DNA of 64,000 nt from Bradyrhizobium diazoefficiens (GCF_016599855.1 NZ_CP067041.1:6076001-6140000); one strand, 5' to 3'; numbered from the stretch's first letter, positions 1-10,621 are shown. Notes: generated from the letters alone by a model not told the origin. Translations and numbers: made by a program.

Positions 1-822
1 GCCATCGCCTATCGCCACCGCATCGCCAAGGGCGATCTCGCCGATCCGAAACTGATGTTCTCGCTCGGCACCATCGGTCAGGTCATCATCACCTGCGCCA
101 TCGTCGGGCCGCTCAGCTACGTCGCCGGCAAGATGGGCTGGCCGCTCCAGGACCAGGCGCTGCTCGCGATCGATCGCGCGCTCGGCCTCGATCCCGAACC
201 GATCGCGCGCTTCGTCAACGATCATCCCTGGCTCGCGGACGTTCTCTCGCGCGGCTACGGCCTGATCAAATGGCCGCTGCTCGGCATCCCCGTCGTGCTG
301 ACGCTGACCGCGCGTTACGTGCGGCTGCAATTGTTCATGCTGGCCATGAGCCTCGCACTCGCCGTCACCATCGCGATCTCGGCGCTGGTACCCGCGATCG
401 GCACCTATTACGGGCTGCAATTGCCGGCGGCCCAGCTCCCCGGTGTCAACACCGCGATCTACGCCGGACAATTGCGCGACATCCTGGCGCTGCGCGACGG
501 CAGCCTGCACGAGCTGCAATTGTTCAGGCTCTCCGGCATCGTCTCGTTTCCGAGCTTCCACGCCGCATCCGCCGTGCTCTATATGTGGGCGCTGTGGCCG
601 GTGCGACGCATCGGCGGCATCGCGGCCGCGCTCAATCTCCTGATGATCGCGGCAACGCCGGTGATCGGCGCGCACTACATCGTCGACGTCGCTGGTGGCA
701 TTGCGCTGGCGGCAGCGTCGATCTGGGCGGCGAAGGCTTATATGGACTGGATGAGCCGCGCGGCGCAGGACTCCGCAGCGCCTGCCGCATCAGCCGTGTG
801 GCAGCCCAGCCTCGCGGACTAA
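1..822 (+). CDS. PAP2-superfamily membrane phosphatase (5' end outside window)
   Basis: The reading frame is open back to base 1, so the true start lies upstream and at least 273 residues are present. The C-terminal half carries the PAP2 signature: FPSFHAAS (about residues 180-187 of the visible frame) and GAHYIVDV, which supplies the His-x3-Asp pair of the third phosphatase motif. Several hydrophobic segments surround these motifs, as in the PAP2_3 / inositol-phosphorylceramide-synthase-like branch, which hydrolyses or transfers phosphate on lipid head groups at the inner membrane. The first PAP2 motif (K-x6-RP) is not obvious in the visible part. The substrate cannot be told from sequence. 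Confidence 0.8.
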   Translation, partial: AIAYRHRIAKGDLADPKLMFSLGTIGQVIITCAIVGPLSYVAGKMGWPLQDQALLAIDRALGLDPEPIARFVNDHPWLADVLSRGYGLIKWPLLGIPVVLTLTARYVRLQLFMLAMSLALAVTIAISALVPAIGTYYGLQLPAAQLPGVNTAIYAGQLRDILALRDGSLHELQLFRLSGIVSFPSFHAASAVLYMWALWPVRRIGGIAAALNLLMIAATPVIGAHYIVDVAGGIALAAASIWAAKAYMDWMSRAAQDSAAPAASAVWQPSLAD

Positions 823-874
823 GAAAAGCGAGTGGCTGCACGTCGCGCCGCCATCTATCACAACCACAGCTCTC

Positions 875-964
875 GTAGGTGGGCTAAGGCGCGTAGCGCG
901 GTGCCCACCATACATCTGCGACCACGGTGACAATGGTGGCACGCTGTCGCTTTGCCCACCCTAC
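875..964. repeat. Dispersed intergenic palindromic repeat, family 1 copy A
   Basis: The element starts GTAGGTGGGC and ends GCCCACCCTAC, so its termini are inverted repeats, and it has further internal inverted pieces (GGTGCCCACCAT / ATGGTGGCACG). A second copy lies at 26192-26282 with the same order of pieces. It is noncoding and sits just after the PAP2 gene, like the REP-type elements scattered in Bradyrhizobium genomes. Confidence 0.7.
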
Positions 965-1010
965 GAGACCGAGCCAAGCTCAACTCTTCACAAACTCACT
1001 CCCCAAACGA

Positions 1011-1040
1011 AAAGAGCCCCGTCCGAGGACGGGGCTCTCT
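1011..1040 (-). terminator. Rho-independent terminator of the Flp pilin gene
   Basis: An 11-bp perfect stem GAGCCCCGTCC (1014-1024) / GGACGGGGCTC (1027-1037) is flanked on the minus-strand 3' side by a T-rich tract (TTTTCGTTT). It lies 25 bases after the pilin stop codon. Confidence 0.85.
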
Positions 1041-1061
1041 GAACTCAGGCTTCGTCAGCTC

Positions 1062-1226
1062 TTACTTGAGGCTGGACGAGATCGAGCCGAACTTGGTGTT
1101 CAGCGTGCTGCCGAGGTTGTTGACGACGGTGATGATCGCCAGCGCGATGCCGGCAGCGATCAGGCCGTATTCGATGGCGGTGGCGCCGGATTCGTCCTTC
1201 ACGAAACGCGAAACGAGGTTCTTCAT
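1062..1226 (-). CDS. Flp family type IVb pilin
   Basis: A 54-residue pilin precursor that would be cleaved by a prepilin peptidase and assembled into a Flp/Tad pilus for surface attachment. The leader MKNLVSRFVKDESG ends in Gly, and the mature part begins ATAIEYGLIAAG, with the Glu5-Tyr6 pair diagnostic of Flp pilins followed by one hydrophobic helix. The ATG at 1226 was preferred to the one seven codons upstream because it gives the usual leader length. It is monocistronic: no tad or cpa assembly genes are in the window, so the machinery must be elsewhere. A strong terminator follows. Confidence 0.93.
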   Translation of the reverse strand: MKNLVSRFVKDESGATAIEYGLIAAGIALAIITVVNNLGSTLNTKFGSISSSLK

Positions 1227-1518
1227 AGACTGCTCCAAAGGATACACGTGGCTTCAACTGGTCTGGCTTTTCGGCTTCCCAGCGCCGCCCGACCATGGAA
1301 CCGAACGTAAGGGCAAAGACTTGCGCCGCAGTTAATTCGACTGCGCAAACACGGAACGCTTTGCATGTATTCGCCGATGGTAAACTGAAATCTAAAACAA
1401 CCAGTTAAGTTGCACGGACACAGACCAGTGCTAGTTGCGCCGATTTACTGGAAGTTATGACCGCCATGGTCCAATGCCGCCCGCTCGGCGCGCAGGACCA
1501 AGAACAAGACGAGGCGGC

Positions 1519-3012
1519 ATGTCCCTTTCCTTCACCAACAGCATCACGGTGCAGAGCCGCGCGCGCGCGCTGGTGCCGCTGTGTGTCGGCGCGGGCGCCT
1601 ATCTCTTCTTCCTCTATGTCGGCGACACGCTGCTTCAGGACTCCGACTCGTTCTGGCAGATCAAGATCGGCCAGTGGATCCTCGATCATCACGCCCTGCC
1701 CTATACCGACTTCTATTCCTTCACGCGGCTTGGCGAACCATGGATCTCGACGTCCTGGCTGTCGCAAATTCTGTTCGCGGTCTCCTACACGCAATGGGAC
1801 TGGGCCGGGCCGGTGATCCTCACCGCGCTCGCGATCGCGGCATCGGCCGCAATCTTGGTTTATTTGCTGGACGCACATCTCGAAATCCCGCGCTCGGTGC
1901 TGTTCGCGATGGTGGCCGTGCTGCTGTCGCTCCATCACATCCTGGCGCGGCCACACATCCTGGCGCTGCCAGTGATGATCGCGTGGGTGGGCGTGCTGAT
2001 GAATGCCGCCGACCGCAAGGTCACGCCGTCCTGGGTTTGGCTGCCGCTGATGTCGCTGTGGGCGAACCTGCATGGCGGCTTCGTGCTCGGCCTCGCGCTG
2101 ATCGGCCCGATGGCGATCGAGGCGATCTGGACGCTCGAGTCCGGCAAGCAGGTCCGGCTGCTCGCGCGCTGGTTCCTGTTCGGCGTCGCCGCGGTGGCCG
2201 CTGCCTGCGTCACGCCCTATGGCTGGCGCACGCTGCTGGGCGCGACCAACATCCTCAATCTCGGCGAGCTGCTGTCGGTCATCTCGGAATGGATGCCGGC
2301 GAATTTTGCCTCGTTCTCCGCGTTCGAAGGCGCCATCCTCGGCCTCATCGCGATCGGCCTGTTTCGCGGCCTCACGCTGTCGCCGCCGCGCATTCTGCTG
2401 ATCCTGCTCTTCACCTGGATGGGGCTCACCCATGTCAGGAGCATCGAAGCCTTTGCCTTCCTGGTGCCGCTGGCGCTGGCCAAGCCCCTCGGTGAAAAGT
2501 CGCCGCTGCCGCAAACTGACGCGCAAGATACTGAGCAAGCCGGCGAGAGCTGGCCGGCGCGCTACGTCACCATCACAGGCGCGCTGATGATCGCGGCCGC
2601 GGCCTGGACCTCGACCTCGATCTACATGTCGCATCACCGCTTCAGCTTCACGATGGACCAGACGCCGGTCGCCGCCGTCGACCTGCTTCAGCAGCGCAAG
2701 GCGCAGCGCATCTTCAACGCCTACCAGTTCGGCGGCTATCTGATCTCGCGCGACATTCCCGTCTTTGTCGACGGCCGCGCCGAGCTCTATGGCGAGAAGT
2801 TCGTGATGGACTTCTTCAGGGCTGTCGAGGTCAAGAAGCTCGACAACCTGACGCGGCTGCTCGAGGAGTACAACATCGACGCCACGCTGATGGTCGCCGA
2901 CAGCCCCGCAGCGCAGGTGCTCGATCACATCAAGGGCTGGAAGCGGCTCTATGCTGACGACATCGCCGTGATCCACGTCCGCGACGACCAAGCCGCGACG
3001 CCGTCAAGGTAA
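1519..3012 (+). CDS. Polytopic membrane protein, possibly GT-C glycosyltransferase-like
   Basis: A 497-residue protein with about ten hydrophobic segments and a soluble C-terminal tail of roughly 130 residues. The first extracytoplasmic loop has the pattern DSDSFWQIKIGQWIL and STSWLSQILF; an acidic first loop followed by W/H-rich stretches recalls GT-C glycosyltransferases such as the PMT/ArnT group, but no family-defining motif is complete. The start is the ATG at 1519, preceded by GAGG at 1511; an earlier in-frame ATG at 1435 would add a non-hydrophobic Arg-rich extension. It stands alone between the pilin (divergent) and small secreted proteins. Function unknown; membrane location is well supported. 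Confidence 0.75.
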   Translation: MSLSFTNSITVQSRARALVPLCVGAGAYLFFLYVGDTLLQDSDSFWQIKIGQWILDHHALPYTDFYSFTRLGEPWISTSWLSQILFAVSYTQWDWAGPVILTALAIAASAAILVYLLDAHLEIPRSVLFAMVAVLLSLHHILARPHILALPVMIAWVGVLMNAADRKVTPSWVWLPLMSLWANLHGGFVLGLALIGPMAIEAIWTLESGKQVRLLARWFLFGVAAVAAACVTPYGWRTLLGATNILNLGELLSVISEWMPANFASFSAFEGAILGLIAIGLFRGLTLSPPRILLILLFTWMGLTHVRSIEAFAFLVPLALAKPLGEKSPLPQTDAQDTEQAGESWPARYVTITGALMIAAAAWTSTSIYMSHHRFSFTMDQTPVAAVDLLQQRKAQRIFNAYQFGGYLISRDIPVFVDGRAELYGEKFVMDFFRAVEVKKLDNLTRLLEEYNIDATLMVADSPAAQVLDHIKGWKRLYADDIAVIHVRDDQAATPSR

Positions 3013-3253
3013 GGACGCAACTTTGCGGCGCTCAAATGGCAACGTGAGTTGTCCACTTCAGAGTAAGAAGCAGGCTCAAGCAGGTACGCGGTTTGACCTA
3101 TAGCTGAGGTCCGGCCCGAGCGACACAGGTCCCACAAACGTTTGGAATTAGCTGTCCTGAATCAGCGCCAGGACCGCTTTTGCATAATTTTCCCGATCCT
3201 GGAACGCGGACAAGCTCTGCTTGTTAGGAGCATGCACAGAAAGAGGAGAAGCC

Positions 3254-3553
3254 ATGAAGGTTGCTATCGTCCTGCTGTCGACCGTCGCTCTGGCTGCCGC
3301 GGCACCCGCCGCTCTTGCACAGAGCAGCACGTCGACCAAAACACCCGGTCACGAGATGCAGAACAAGGGTTCGAAAGCCGGTAGCCCGGGCGCGTCCGGT
3401 TATTCGCCGGGGCATGAAATGCAGGCAAAAGGCGCCAGGGATGGCTCGCCCGGCACATCGGGGTATGCACCCGGCCAGACAACCGGTTCGACTTCCGGGA
3501 ATCAGCCGTACGAAGAGATAGCGAGAGTGCTTCCAAGTGCCCGCCGATCTTGA
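3254..3553 (+). CDS. Small secreted protein with SPG-HEMQ repeats
   Basis: A 99-residue protein with a Sec signal peptide (MKVAIVLLSTVALAAAAPAALAQ, cleavage after AQ at about residue 23). The mature part contains two near-identical 21-residue units, TPGHEMQNKG-SKAGSPGASGY and SPGHEMQAKG-ARDGSPGTSGY, then a degenerate third beginning APGQ. AGAGGAGAA just upstream of the ATG is a good ribosome binding site. No enzyme motif is visible; the repeats are low in hydrophobics and probably disordered. Its role is unknown. Confidence 0.75.
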   Translation: MKVAIVLLSTVALAAAAPAALAQSSTSTKTPGHEMQNKGSKAGSPGASGYSPGHEMQAKGARDGSPGTSGYAPGQTTGSTSGNQPYEEIARVLPSARRS

Positions 3554-3571
3554 CCTCGAGAGAGGTCGACA

Positions 3572-3790
3572 ATGCGTTTCCTTGCGCCAACTATTTTCCT
3601 GTCCTTATTCGTCCTTGCCAATTCTGCTTCAGCAAGAATCGGCCTGCCTCCTGTGGCGGATGACGATGCGATCATTCAGGTCCGGGGCGGGCACGGTCAC
3701 GGGCATGGCCATGGCCATGGATGGCATGGCAATCGCGGTCATCACTACGGATGGTACATCGGCCGCGGCAACTGGAAGCACCGGCACTAA
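3572..3790 (+). CDS. Small secreted His/Gly-rich protein
   Basis: A 72-residue protein with a 20-22 residue signal peptide ending in ASA. The mature chain has a run of alternating Gly-His (GGHGHGHGHGHGWHG) and further His residues near the C-terminus (HHYGWY, WKHRH). Histidine alternation of this kind often binds Zn, Ni or Cu, so periplasmic metal binding is a reasonable inference but no family is recognised. It starts 18 bases after the preceding small secreted protein and may share its transcript. GAGAGAGG precedes the ATG. Confidence 0.65.
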   Translation: MRFLAPTIFLSLFVLANSASARIGLPPVADDDAIIQVRGGHGHGHGHGHGWHGNRGHHYGWYIGRGNWKHRH

Positions 3791-3861
3791 GCACGTGCCG
3801 GCAAGCGAGCTCATTGCTCCGCGACCCGTTGAGGGTTGCACAGATCGATCCGCCTCCGGCA

Positions 3862-5595
3862 TCACCCGGACCCGTTTGCTTCCGTTGAAAATACGCAAAG
3901 CCGCTTCGTTCGGTAGAGCGCGCCGTTCCCGGCGTCCGGGCCCTGACAGATGTCGATGACATAGCCGATACCGTGGCGCGACGCATAAGCCATTCGCTCG
4001 GCAAGCGAATTCAGGCCTTCGATCTCCGTCAATCGGCTTCGCCAGGTTGGATAATATGAGGGCGTCAGCACCGAAGATCCGCCACGTTTGAAATCGACCC
4101 AGATGCGCCGATGCGAGACGAATTCAAACACGCTCCCACGATCGAGCGCCATATCGGCGATGCTCACGTCAGGCCGACCGTCAAGCTCCGGCCTTCTTGG
4201 CGTGAGGAATGTTGCAGTCAAAGGCGTGTTGCCACGCGCCCATTTACCAACATCGGTCCATTCGGAGACCGCCTCGTTACAGATCCGGCTGAAGTGGAGG
4301 CCGGACCGGATCGCCAGCGGATACGCGACGAGAACGGTCGCGGCAAGCACCAGATAGCCAAAGCTGCGCTGATAGAACGGGGCCCGTCCCGCCACACGCG
4401 TTTGAAAGACAAAGATCACAACGGCCGCAACAAGTGCCAGTGCGGCCCAGCCTTCAAAGGTCAGGAACAGCACGACAAGGCAGGCCGGAAGGAAAGTCGC
4501 CTCCTTGTCGCGCCGCAACCAGTTCGTCGCCAATGCCGCAATCGCCGAGGCGGCAAGCAGATGAATCACCGTGCTCGATCGCAGCAGATGAAGATTGAGA
4601 AGAATTGGCGATCCCGTGAGGAACGGAAGGACGATGCCGATCAGATAGACCAGAAGTGCGCCCACATAAGCCGCCCGCAATTCAGAGGCGGCCTGCCTCG
4701 GCCAGGACAGCGCAAGCGCGCCGATGAGCGTGACGGCGGACAGGCCCACGATGTCGCCGAGCGCGGTCGAACCGATCAGAAAATGCCCTGGAAAATACTG
4801 ACGAAGGAAGCTCCGAAAATCGATTTGCAGCGGGTGACCAAACTCCGGGTTGGCGAAAAATCCGTGAAGCACGACAAGCAAGAGCGGCGCGCACAGCACG
4901 GAGCCGACCAGCACGCGCAAGGAGAGCTGGCCGATCGTCGTTTTCCGCTGCGACAGGTGACAGAGTCCGATCAGCGCCAGCGGCGGCACCAGCCAAGCCG
5001 CAAAGAAGGCGTTGATGAAGAACGTGATGCCAACGGCGATGACCGCTGCCGTGTAGCGGCCACGTGCGGCAAAGTAGATCGCCAGAAGCGCCACGCCATT
5101 CGCCATCTCCGAATGGGTGAAGTAGTTGATGAACAGGCCACCGGAACCGGCGTAGCTATAGCCGTCCAGAAACGCGGTGAAGCAGACGATCAGGCTAAAG
5201 ACGATCTTGTCGCGCCTTTCGGTCACCCCAAGCAGGCTGGCGCAGCAGAGAAATCCGACAAAGCAGACCAGGCGGGAGAGGAAGAACAGGACGAAGAACA
5301 GCAGCGGAATGTTGTCGAAATATTTTTCGACGCCACTTAACGCCAGCCAGACGCCGGAGGCAAAGAAGCGCAACGACTGGATAAACCCGTCGTCCTGATA
5401 TTGTGGCTCGTTGTAAAGCCCGGCGACGATCGGCAGATGATAAAGGTTATTGGTCAAGCCGAAGACAAATCCCGTGCGCAGCACGGATATCGCCGACGCG
5501 ACCACTGCCACCGGAAAAGTTTCCGCCCAGAAGGTCGAGATGCTGGTCGAGCGACCGCGACAGACCATGTCAGAAGTGACGTTGACGTCCGCCAT
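3862..5595 (-). CDS. Polytopic membrane protein with DUF6798-like C-terminus
   Basis: A 577-residue protein with about 12 hydrophobic segments, from residue 25 to roughly 440, then a soluble C-terminal domain. The tail contains WARGNTPLTATFLTPR and IWVDFKRGG, a pattern like the C-terminal DUF6798 domain of bacterial integral membrane proteins; that match is from memory and tentative. Loops include YAGSGG and YFTHSEMANG after the third or fourth helix, which could form an extracytoplasmic active site as in GT-C enzymes. It is monocistronic and converges on the small secreted protein genes. Membrane location is secure, activity is not. Confidence 0.72.
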   Translation of the reverse strand: MADVNVTSDMVCRGRSTSISTFWAETFPVAVVASAISVLRTGFVFGLTNNLYHLPIVAGLYNEPQYQDDGFIQSLRFFASGVWLALSGVEKYFDNIPLLFFVLFFLSRLVCFVGFLCCASLLGVTERRDKIVFSLIVCFTAFLDGYSYAGSGGLFINYFTHSEMANGVALLAIYFAARGRYTAAVIAVGITFFINAFFAAWLVPPLALIGLCHLSQRKTTIGQLSLRVLVGSVLCAPLLLVVLHGFFANPEFGHPLQIDFRSFLRQYFPGHFLIGSTALGDIVGLSAVTLIGALALSWPRQAASELRAAYVGALLVYLIGIVLPFLTGSPILLNLHLLRSSTVIHLLAASAIAALATNWLRRDKEATFLPACLVVLFLTFEGWAALALVAAVVIFVFQTRVAGRAPFYQRSFGYLVLAATVLVAYPLAIRSGLHFSRICNEAVSEWTDVGKWARGNTPLTATFLTPRRPELDGRPDVSIADMALDRGSVFEFVSHRRIWVDFKRGGSSVLTPSYYPTWRSRLTEIEGLNSLAERMAYASRHGIGYVIDICQGPDAGNGALYRTKRLCVFSTEANGSG

Positions 5596-5835
5596 TGAGG
5601 TGCCGGAGCAAGTGACGGCTGAGCATCAGCCTCGGTTGAGCGCGCTATCGACGATCCGTCATGGGCGCCTGGTCGCCCCGCACTCTGGGAGCGATGAAGA
5701 CGGTCGGCACCAGAACTAGAGCGCAAACGCTAATGGCGAATTAACCGACGTCACAGCATTGGCCCACGGCCCTGGCGGCAAATTCTTAACCAACGCTCGC
5801 AATGGCGAAGTGCGGTCGACGACCGGCGCCCGCTA

Positions 5836-5979
5836 CGTGTCCCGGACGCGCTGCAACGTTCTTGGCGTTGTTGCGCAGAGCCGGGACCCAGAACGCCACG
5901 CAACCCGCTGCAGCATGGGCTCCGGCTCTGCAGCGCACCATGTCGCAAGAGCGACGCGCTGCACTGCGTCCGGGTCACG
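5836..5979. repeat. Intergenic palindromic repeat, family 2
   Basis: The ends are inverted copies: CGTGTCCCGGACGCGCTGCA at the left and the reverse complement of CGTGACCCGGACGCAGTGCA at the right (17 of 20 match). Internal arms AGAGCCGGGA / CTCCGGCTCT give a second fold. The element fills most of the 469-base gap between the membrane protein (start 5595) and ftsH (stop 6065); no gene is evident in the rest of that gap. Confidence 0.6.
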
Positions 5980-6012
5980 AGAACCTGACGGGCAAATGCA
6001 CGCTCGGCCAAT

Positions 6013-6043
6013 AAAAAACGCGGCGTTTCCGCCGCGCTTTTTT
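6013..6043 (-). terminator. Terminator of ftsH (bidirectional form)
   Basis: A 7-bp stem CGCGGCG (6019-6025) / CGCCGCG (6030-6036) is flanked by A6 on one side and T7 on the other, so it could stop transcription from either strand. It lies about 20 bases beyond the ftsH stop codon. Confidence 0.88.
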
Positions 6044-6064
6044 GATTTCGTCTGCTGCCCTCGC

Positions 6065-7987
<1,923 letters not shown>

Positions 7988-8113
7988 CGATCTTCCTTCG
8001 TGGTCGCGCGGATCGCGGCCTGGTCCTTGGGCAGACTAGAGAAAATCCCCAAGGAATCCTCTCGGTTAGACGTATACAATTTAGGTGCCGCTCCGGTCGC
8101 TGCCAAGGGAACG

Positions 8114-8136
8114 AGATGGGACTATTTAGCCCATCT
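8114..8136. promoter_or_regulatory. 7-9-7 inverted repeat upstream of ftsH
   Basis: AGATGGG (8114-8120), nine bases, then CCCATCT (8130-8136) form a perfect inverted repeat 127 bases upstream of the ftsH start codon. The spacing matches the CIRCE heat-shock operator (9-9-9) but the sequence does not, so the cognate factor is unknown. It could equally be an RNA hairpin in the leader. Confidence 0.4.
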
Positions 8137-8243
8137 TACGGCCATTCCCGCTGAAATAATGGCGTCCTGAGCGGGGTTTTTGCTGCCTGGTTAAGGTGTT
8201 CTGACGCGGTCCATCGGAAACGGCCGGTGTCATGGTCCGCGTT

Positions 8244-9332
8244 TCACATCTCCCTGCGCCGCCGGGCCGGCGCCGGCGCGATGTGGATACGCCCCCCGGC
8301 GAGGCTGATCAAGGCTCCCGCCAGGGTCCGCTTCAGGATGGCACGGCCATTTGCGGGTGCACGGGAGCCAGCGGCCATGTTCTGATCGCGCACGGCCCGA
8401 TCGAGCGAGGCCAGCAGGGTCTCGACCTTGCCGAGTTCCGCCGGCCCTTCGTGCCCGAGCGCGTCGATGGCCCTCAGCAGGAGCCGCAGCCGGACTTCCT
8501 CCGGCAAAGCGGCGAAGGCCGAAGCCTCGAAGCTGCGAACGCCCGGCTGCGGCGCATGGCCGCGATCCCGCAGGCGGAGGAAGCGCTCGGCGCCATCGGT
8601 CAGCACGTCGACCGCAGCGTTGGCCCGGGCGAGGCGCGCCGAGAGCCGCACCAGCGTGCGGGCATCGCCGCCCTCGGCTGCAAGCTGCGGCAGCAACGCC
8701 CGCAGCCGGGGCCGCGTGAAGGCCGCATCGCGGTTGGTGGGATCGTCGGCAAAGCCGATCCTGGCCCGCTTCAGGGTCGCGACCAGCCGCGATTTCGGGA
8801 CGTCGAGCAGCGGTCGCGCCAGCACGAGGCCGTCGCGCTCCGTGAAGCGCGCCATCGCCGAAAGCCCCGAAATGCCGCTGCCGCGAACGAGCCGCATCAG
8901 CAGCGTCTCGGCCTGGTCGTCGCGGGTATGGGCGGTCAGCACGTGGCTCGCGCCGGCCACGCGCGCGGCTTGCGCGAGCAGGCGGTAACGGGCCTCGCGC
9001 GCGGCGGCGGGCAATCCTGTCGTCGGCTTGGCGCCGCGCCAGCGCAGGGTCCGGTGCGTCAATCCAAGCTCGGCCGCGAGCCGCTTGACCTCGCGCGCCT
9101 CGCGCGCCGCCTCCGCCCGCAGGCCGTGATCGACGGTGACGGCGGTGAGCTGCGGGCCGCGTGCAAGGCTGCGCCGCCAGCGCGCTGCGAGCCACATCAG
9201 CGCGACCGAGTCGGGCCCGCCGGAGACCGCGAGCAGCAGCGCCGGCGCGCTCTTGAGCTCGGCGAAGAGCTGCTTCGCCGCGCGCGCGGAGATCGGTGAA
9301 TTGTCGTCGTCTGAATTGTCGTCGTCTGACAT
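8244..9332 (-). CDS. tilS: tRNA(Ile)-lysidine synthetase TilS
   Basis: A 362-residue enzyme that adds lysine to C34 of the CAU-anticodon isoleucine tRNA, using ATP, so that it reads AUA instead of AUG. The PP-loop motif SGGPDS is at 37-42, followed by TVDHGLR and the HTRDDQAET segment typical of the N-type ATP pyrophosphatase fold. The N-terminus begins with an acidic duplication, SDDDNSDDDNS, encoded by a tandem 15-bp repeat at about 9300-9329. The gene follows cpoB after a 71-base gap. Confidence 0.95.
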   Translation of the reverse strand: MSDDDNSDDDNSPISARAAKQLFAELKSAPALLLAVSGGPDSVALMWLAARWRRSLARGPQLTAVTVDHGLRAEAAREAREVKRLAAELGLTHRTLRWRGAKPTTGLPAAAREARYRLLAQAARVAGASHVLTAHTRDDQAETLLMRLVRGSGISGLSAMARFTERDGLVLARPLLDVPKSRLVATLKRARIGFADDPTNRDAAFTRPRLRALLPQLAAEGGDARTLVRLSARLARANAAVDVLTDGAERFLRLRDRGHAPQPGVRSFEASAFAALPEEVRLRLLLRAIDALGHEGPAELGKVETLLASLDRAVRDQNMAAGSRAPANGRAILKRTLAGALISLAGGRIHIAPAPARRRREM

Positions 9333-9403
9333 GACGCGGCCCTGACAGTCGCCAGACTGTTTAGCGCAGCCCCGCCCGCGTTGTCAGGTTCAGCCGCCCC
9401 AGA

Positions 9404-10414
9404 TCAGCACTTCACCCGCTTCTGCTCGCGGTCGACGGCGGCTTTGACGCCGGCGGATGCACGCGGATATTTGCGACCGACCTCGCCGAAGGCGGCGCAG
9501 GCGGCCTCCTTCTCCTTCAGCGCGGCGAGCGACTGGCCGAGCCGCAGCAACGCATCCGGCGCCTTGGCCGATTTATCGTACTTCGTAGTGACGGCGAGGA
9601 AGGCTTCGGCGGAGTCGCGATATTGCTGGCGCTGGAAATAGCTTTCGCCGAGCCAGTATTGGGCATCGCCGAGCAGCGGGTCGCTCGGATATTTCGCGGC
9701 AAAGTTCTTCATGGTCTGCTCGGCGAGCGCATAGTCCTTGCGCTGCATGTAGCCGATGCCGAGATCGAACTCGTCGCGCGGCGTGGCCGAGGGCGGCAGC
9801 GTCGTGAGAGCCGGACCGCCAGCCTGCGCGGGATAGCCGGGTTGAGCCGGCGGATAGGCCGGCTGGGCTGGCGCCGCTGCCTGCGGGTAGCGGCCGCTAT
9901 TGTTGGAGAGATCGAGCGGCGCTCCCGCCGGCATCGGCTGCTGGCCGCCGCCGAGCGCGCGCGGTGCGCCGGGCGCATTCGGGCTCTGGCTCGGATCAAA
10001 GGCATCACCGCGGCGGCGCGTGCCGGGCGCGCCGGGGCCCGGCTGCTCCTGGACGATCGGCGCGGGAGCGGCGATCTGCGGCTGCTCGTAGTTCGGCTGC
10101 ACGGCTTGCGGCGGCTGCTGGCGATAGGCTGGCGCGACTTGCGCGGGCGGCACAGCGGCGACGTTGGGCTGGACCGGTGCCTGGCCGGGCGCGCCTTGCG
10201 CGCCGCCCTCGAGGGCCCGCAGGCGCTCTTCGAGCTGACGGTTGCGATATTGCAGCTCTTCGTTCTGGCCCGTGAGCTGGCGCAGCTGGTTTTCCAGCCG
10301 CTCGATCCGCATCTCGGGATCGCCGTCGTCCGACTGGGCGAAGGCGGGCGAGCAAAGAGAGAGCAGCGCGGCGGTCGCCGCGATGCCGGTAGTGGCCTTA
10401 AATCTGGATGACAT
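9404..10414 (-). CDS. cpoB: Tol-Pal associated coordinator CpoB (YbgF)
   Basis: A 336-residue periplasmic protein that in E. coli links Tol-Pal constriction to peptidoglycan synthesis. The start MSSRFKATTG (10414) gives a proper signal peptide ending SPAFAQ; the in-frame ATG 18 codons upstream would add an Arg-rich stretch in front of it. After the signal comes a coiled coil (RIERLENQLRQL...RNRQLEERLRALE), then a long Pro/Gln/Ala-rich linker of about 110 residues, and TPR repeats (DEFDLGIGYMQRKDYALAEQ and DAQYWLGESYFQRQQYRDSA) near the C-terminus. It is encoded directly after pal, as expected. Confidence 0.93.
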   Translation of the reverse strand: MSSRFKATTGIAATAALLSLCSPAFAQSDDGDPEMRIERLENQLRQLTGQNEELQYRNRQLEERLRALEGGAQGAPGQAPVQPNVAAVPPAQVAPAYRQQPPQAVQPNYEQPQIAAPAPIVQEQPGPGAPGTRRRGDAFDPSQSPNAPGAPRALGGGQQPMPAGAPLDLSNNSGRYPQAAAPAQPAYPPAQPGYPAQAGGPALTTLPPSATPRDEFDLGIGYMQRKDYALAEQTMKNFAAKYPSDPLLGDAQYWLGESYFQRQQYRDSAEAFLAVTTKYDKSAKAPDALLRLGQSLAALKEKEAACAAFGEVGRKYPRASAGVKAAVDREQKRVKC

Positions 10415-10540
10415 CTTGCCCTGACGACGAAAGCGAAATGGCCTGCGACGGAACATGCGACGCGCCACACATTGAAGGGGAGTACGCCAAAACTGTGACT
10501 GCCACCAAGAGGTTTTAAGTCACAGATCGCTGAAACGAAA

Positions 10541-10562
10541 CCGGCGCCCTAGAGGGCGCCGG
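10541..10562 (-). terminator. Palindromic hairpin between pal and cpoB
   Basis: CCGGCGCCCTAGAGGGCGCCGG is a perfect 22-base palindrome 60 bases after the pal stop codon. On the minus strand it is followed by TTTCGTTT, a weak T tract, so it may be a partial terminator or mRNA processing/stability stem between pal and cpoB. Confidence 0.5.
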
Positions 10563-10621
10563 CATCATCGGTTTCCAAAGATGAACGGCGCCTGACTGGT
10601 CGTCAGGGACCTGATCGAATA

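Noticed and set aside
1405..2991. A 528-codon minus-strand frame opposite the membrane protein
   Set aside because: Arg/Gln/Asp-rich composition typical of antisense shadows; the plus-strand frame has a clean membrane protein pattern and a ribosome binding site.
8114..8136. CIRCE heat-shock operator
   Set aside because: The spacing is similar but the arms are AGATGGG/CCCATCT, not TTAGCACTC/GAGTGCTAA.
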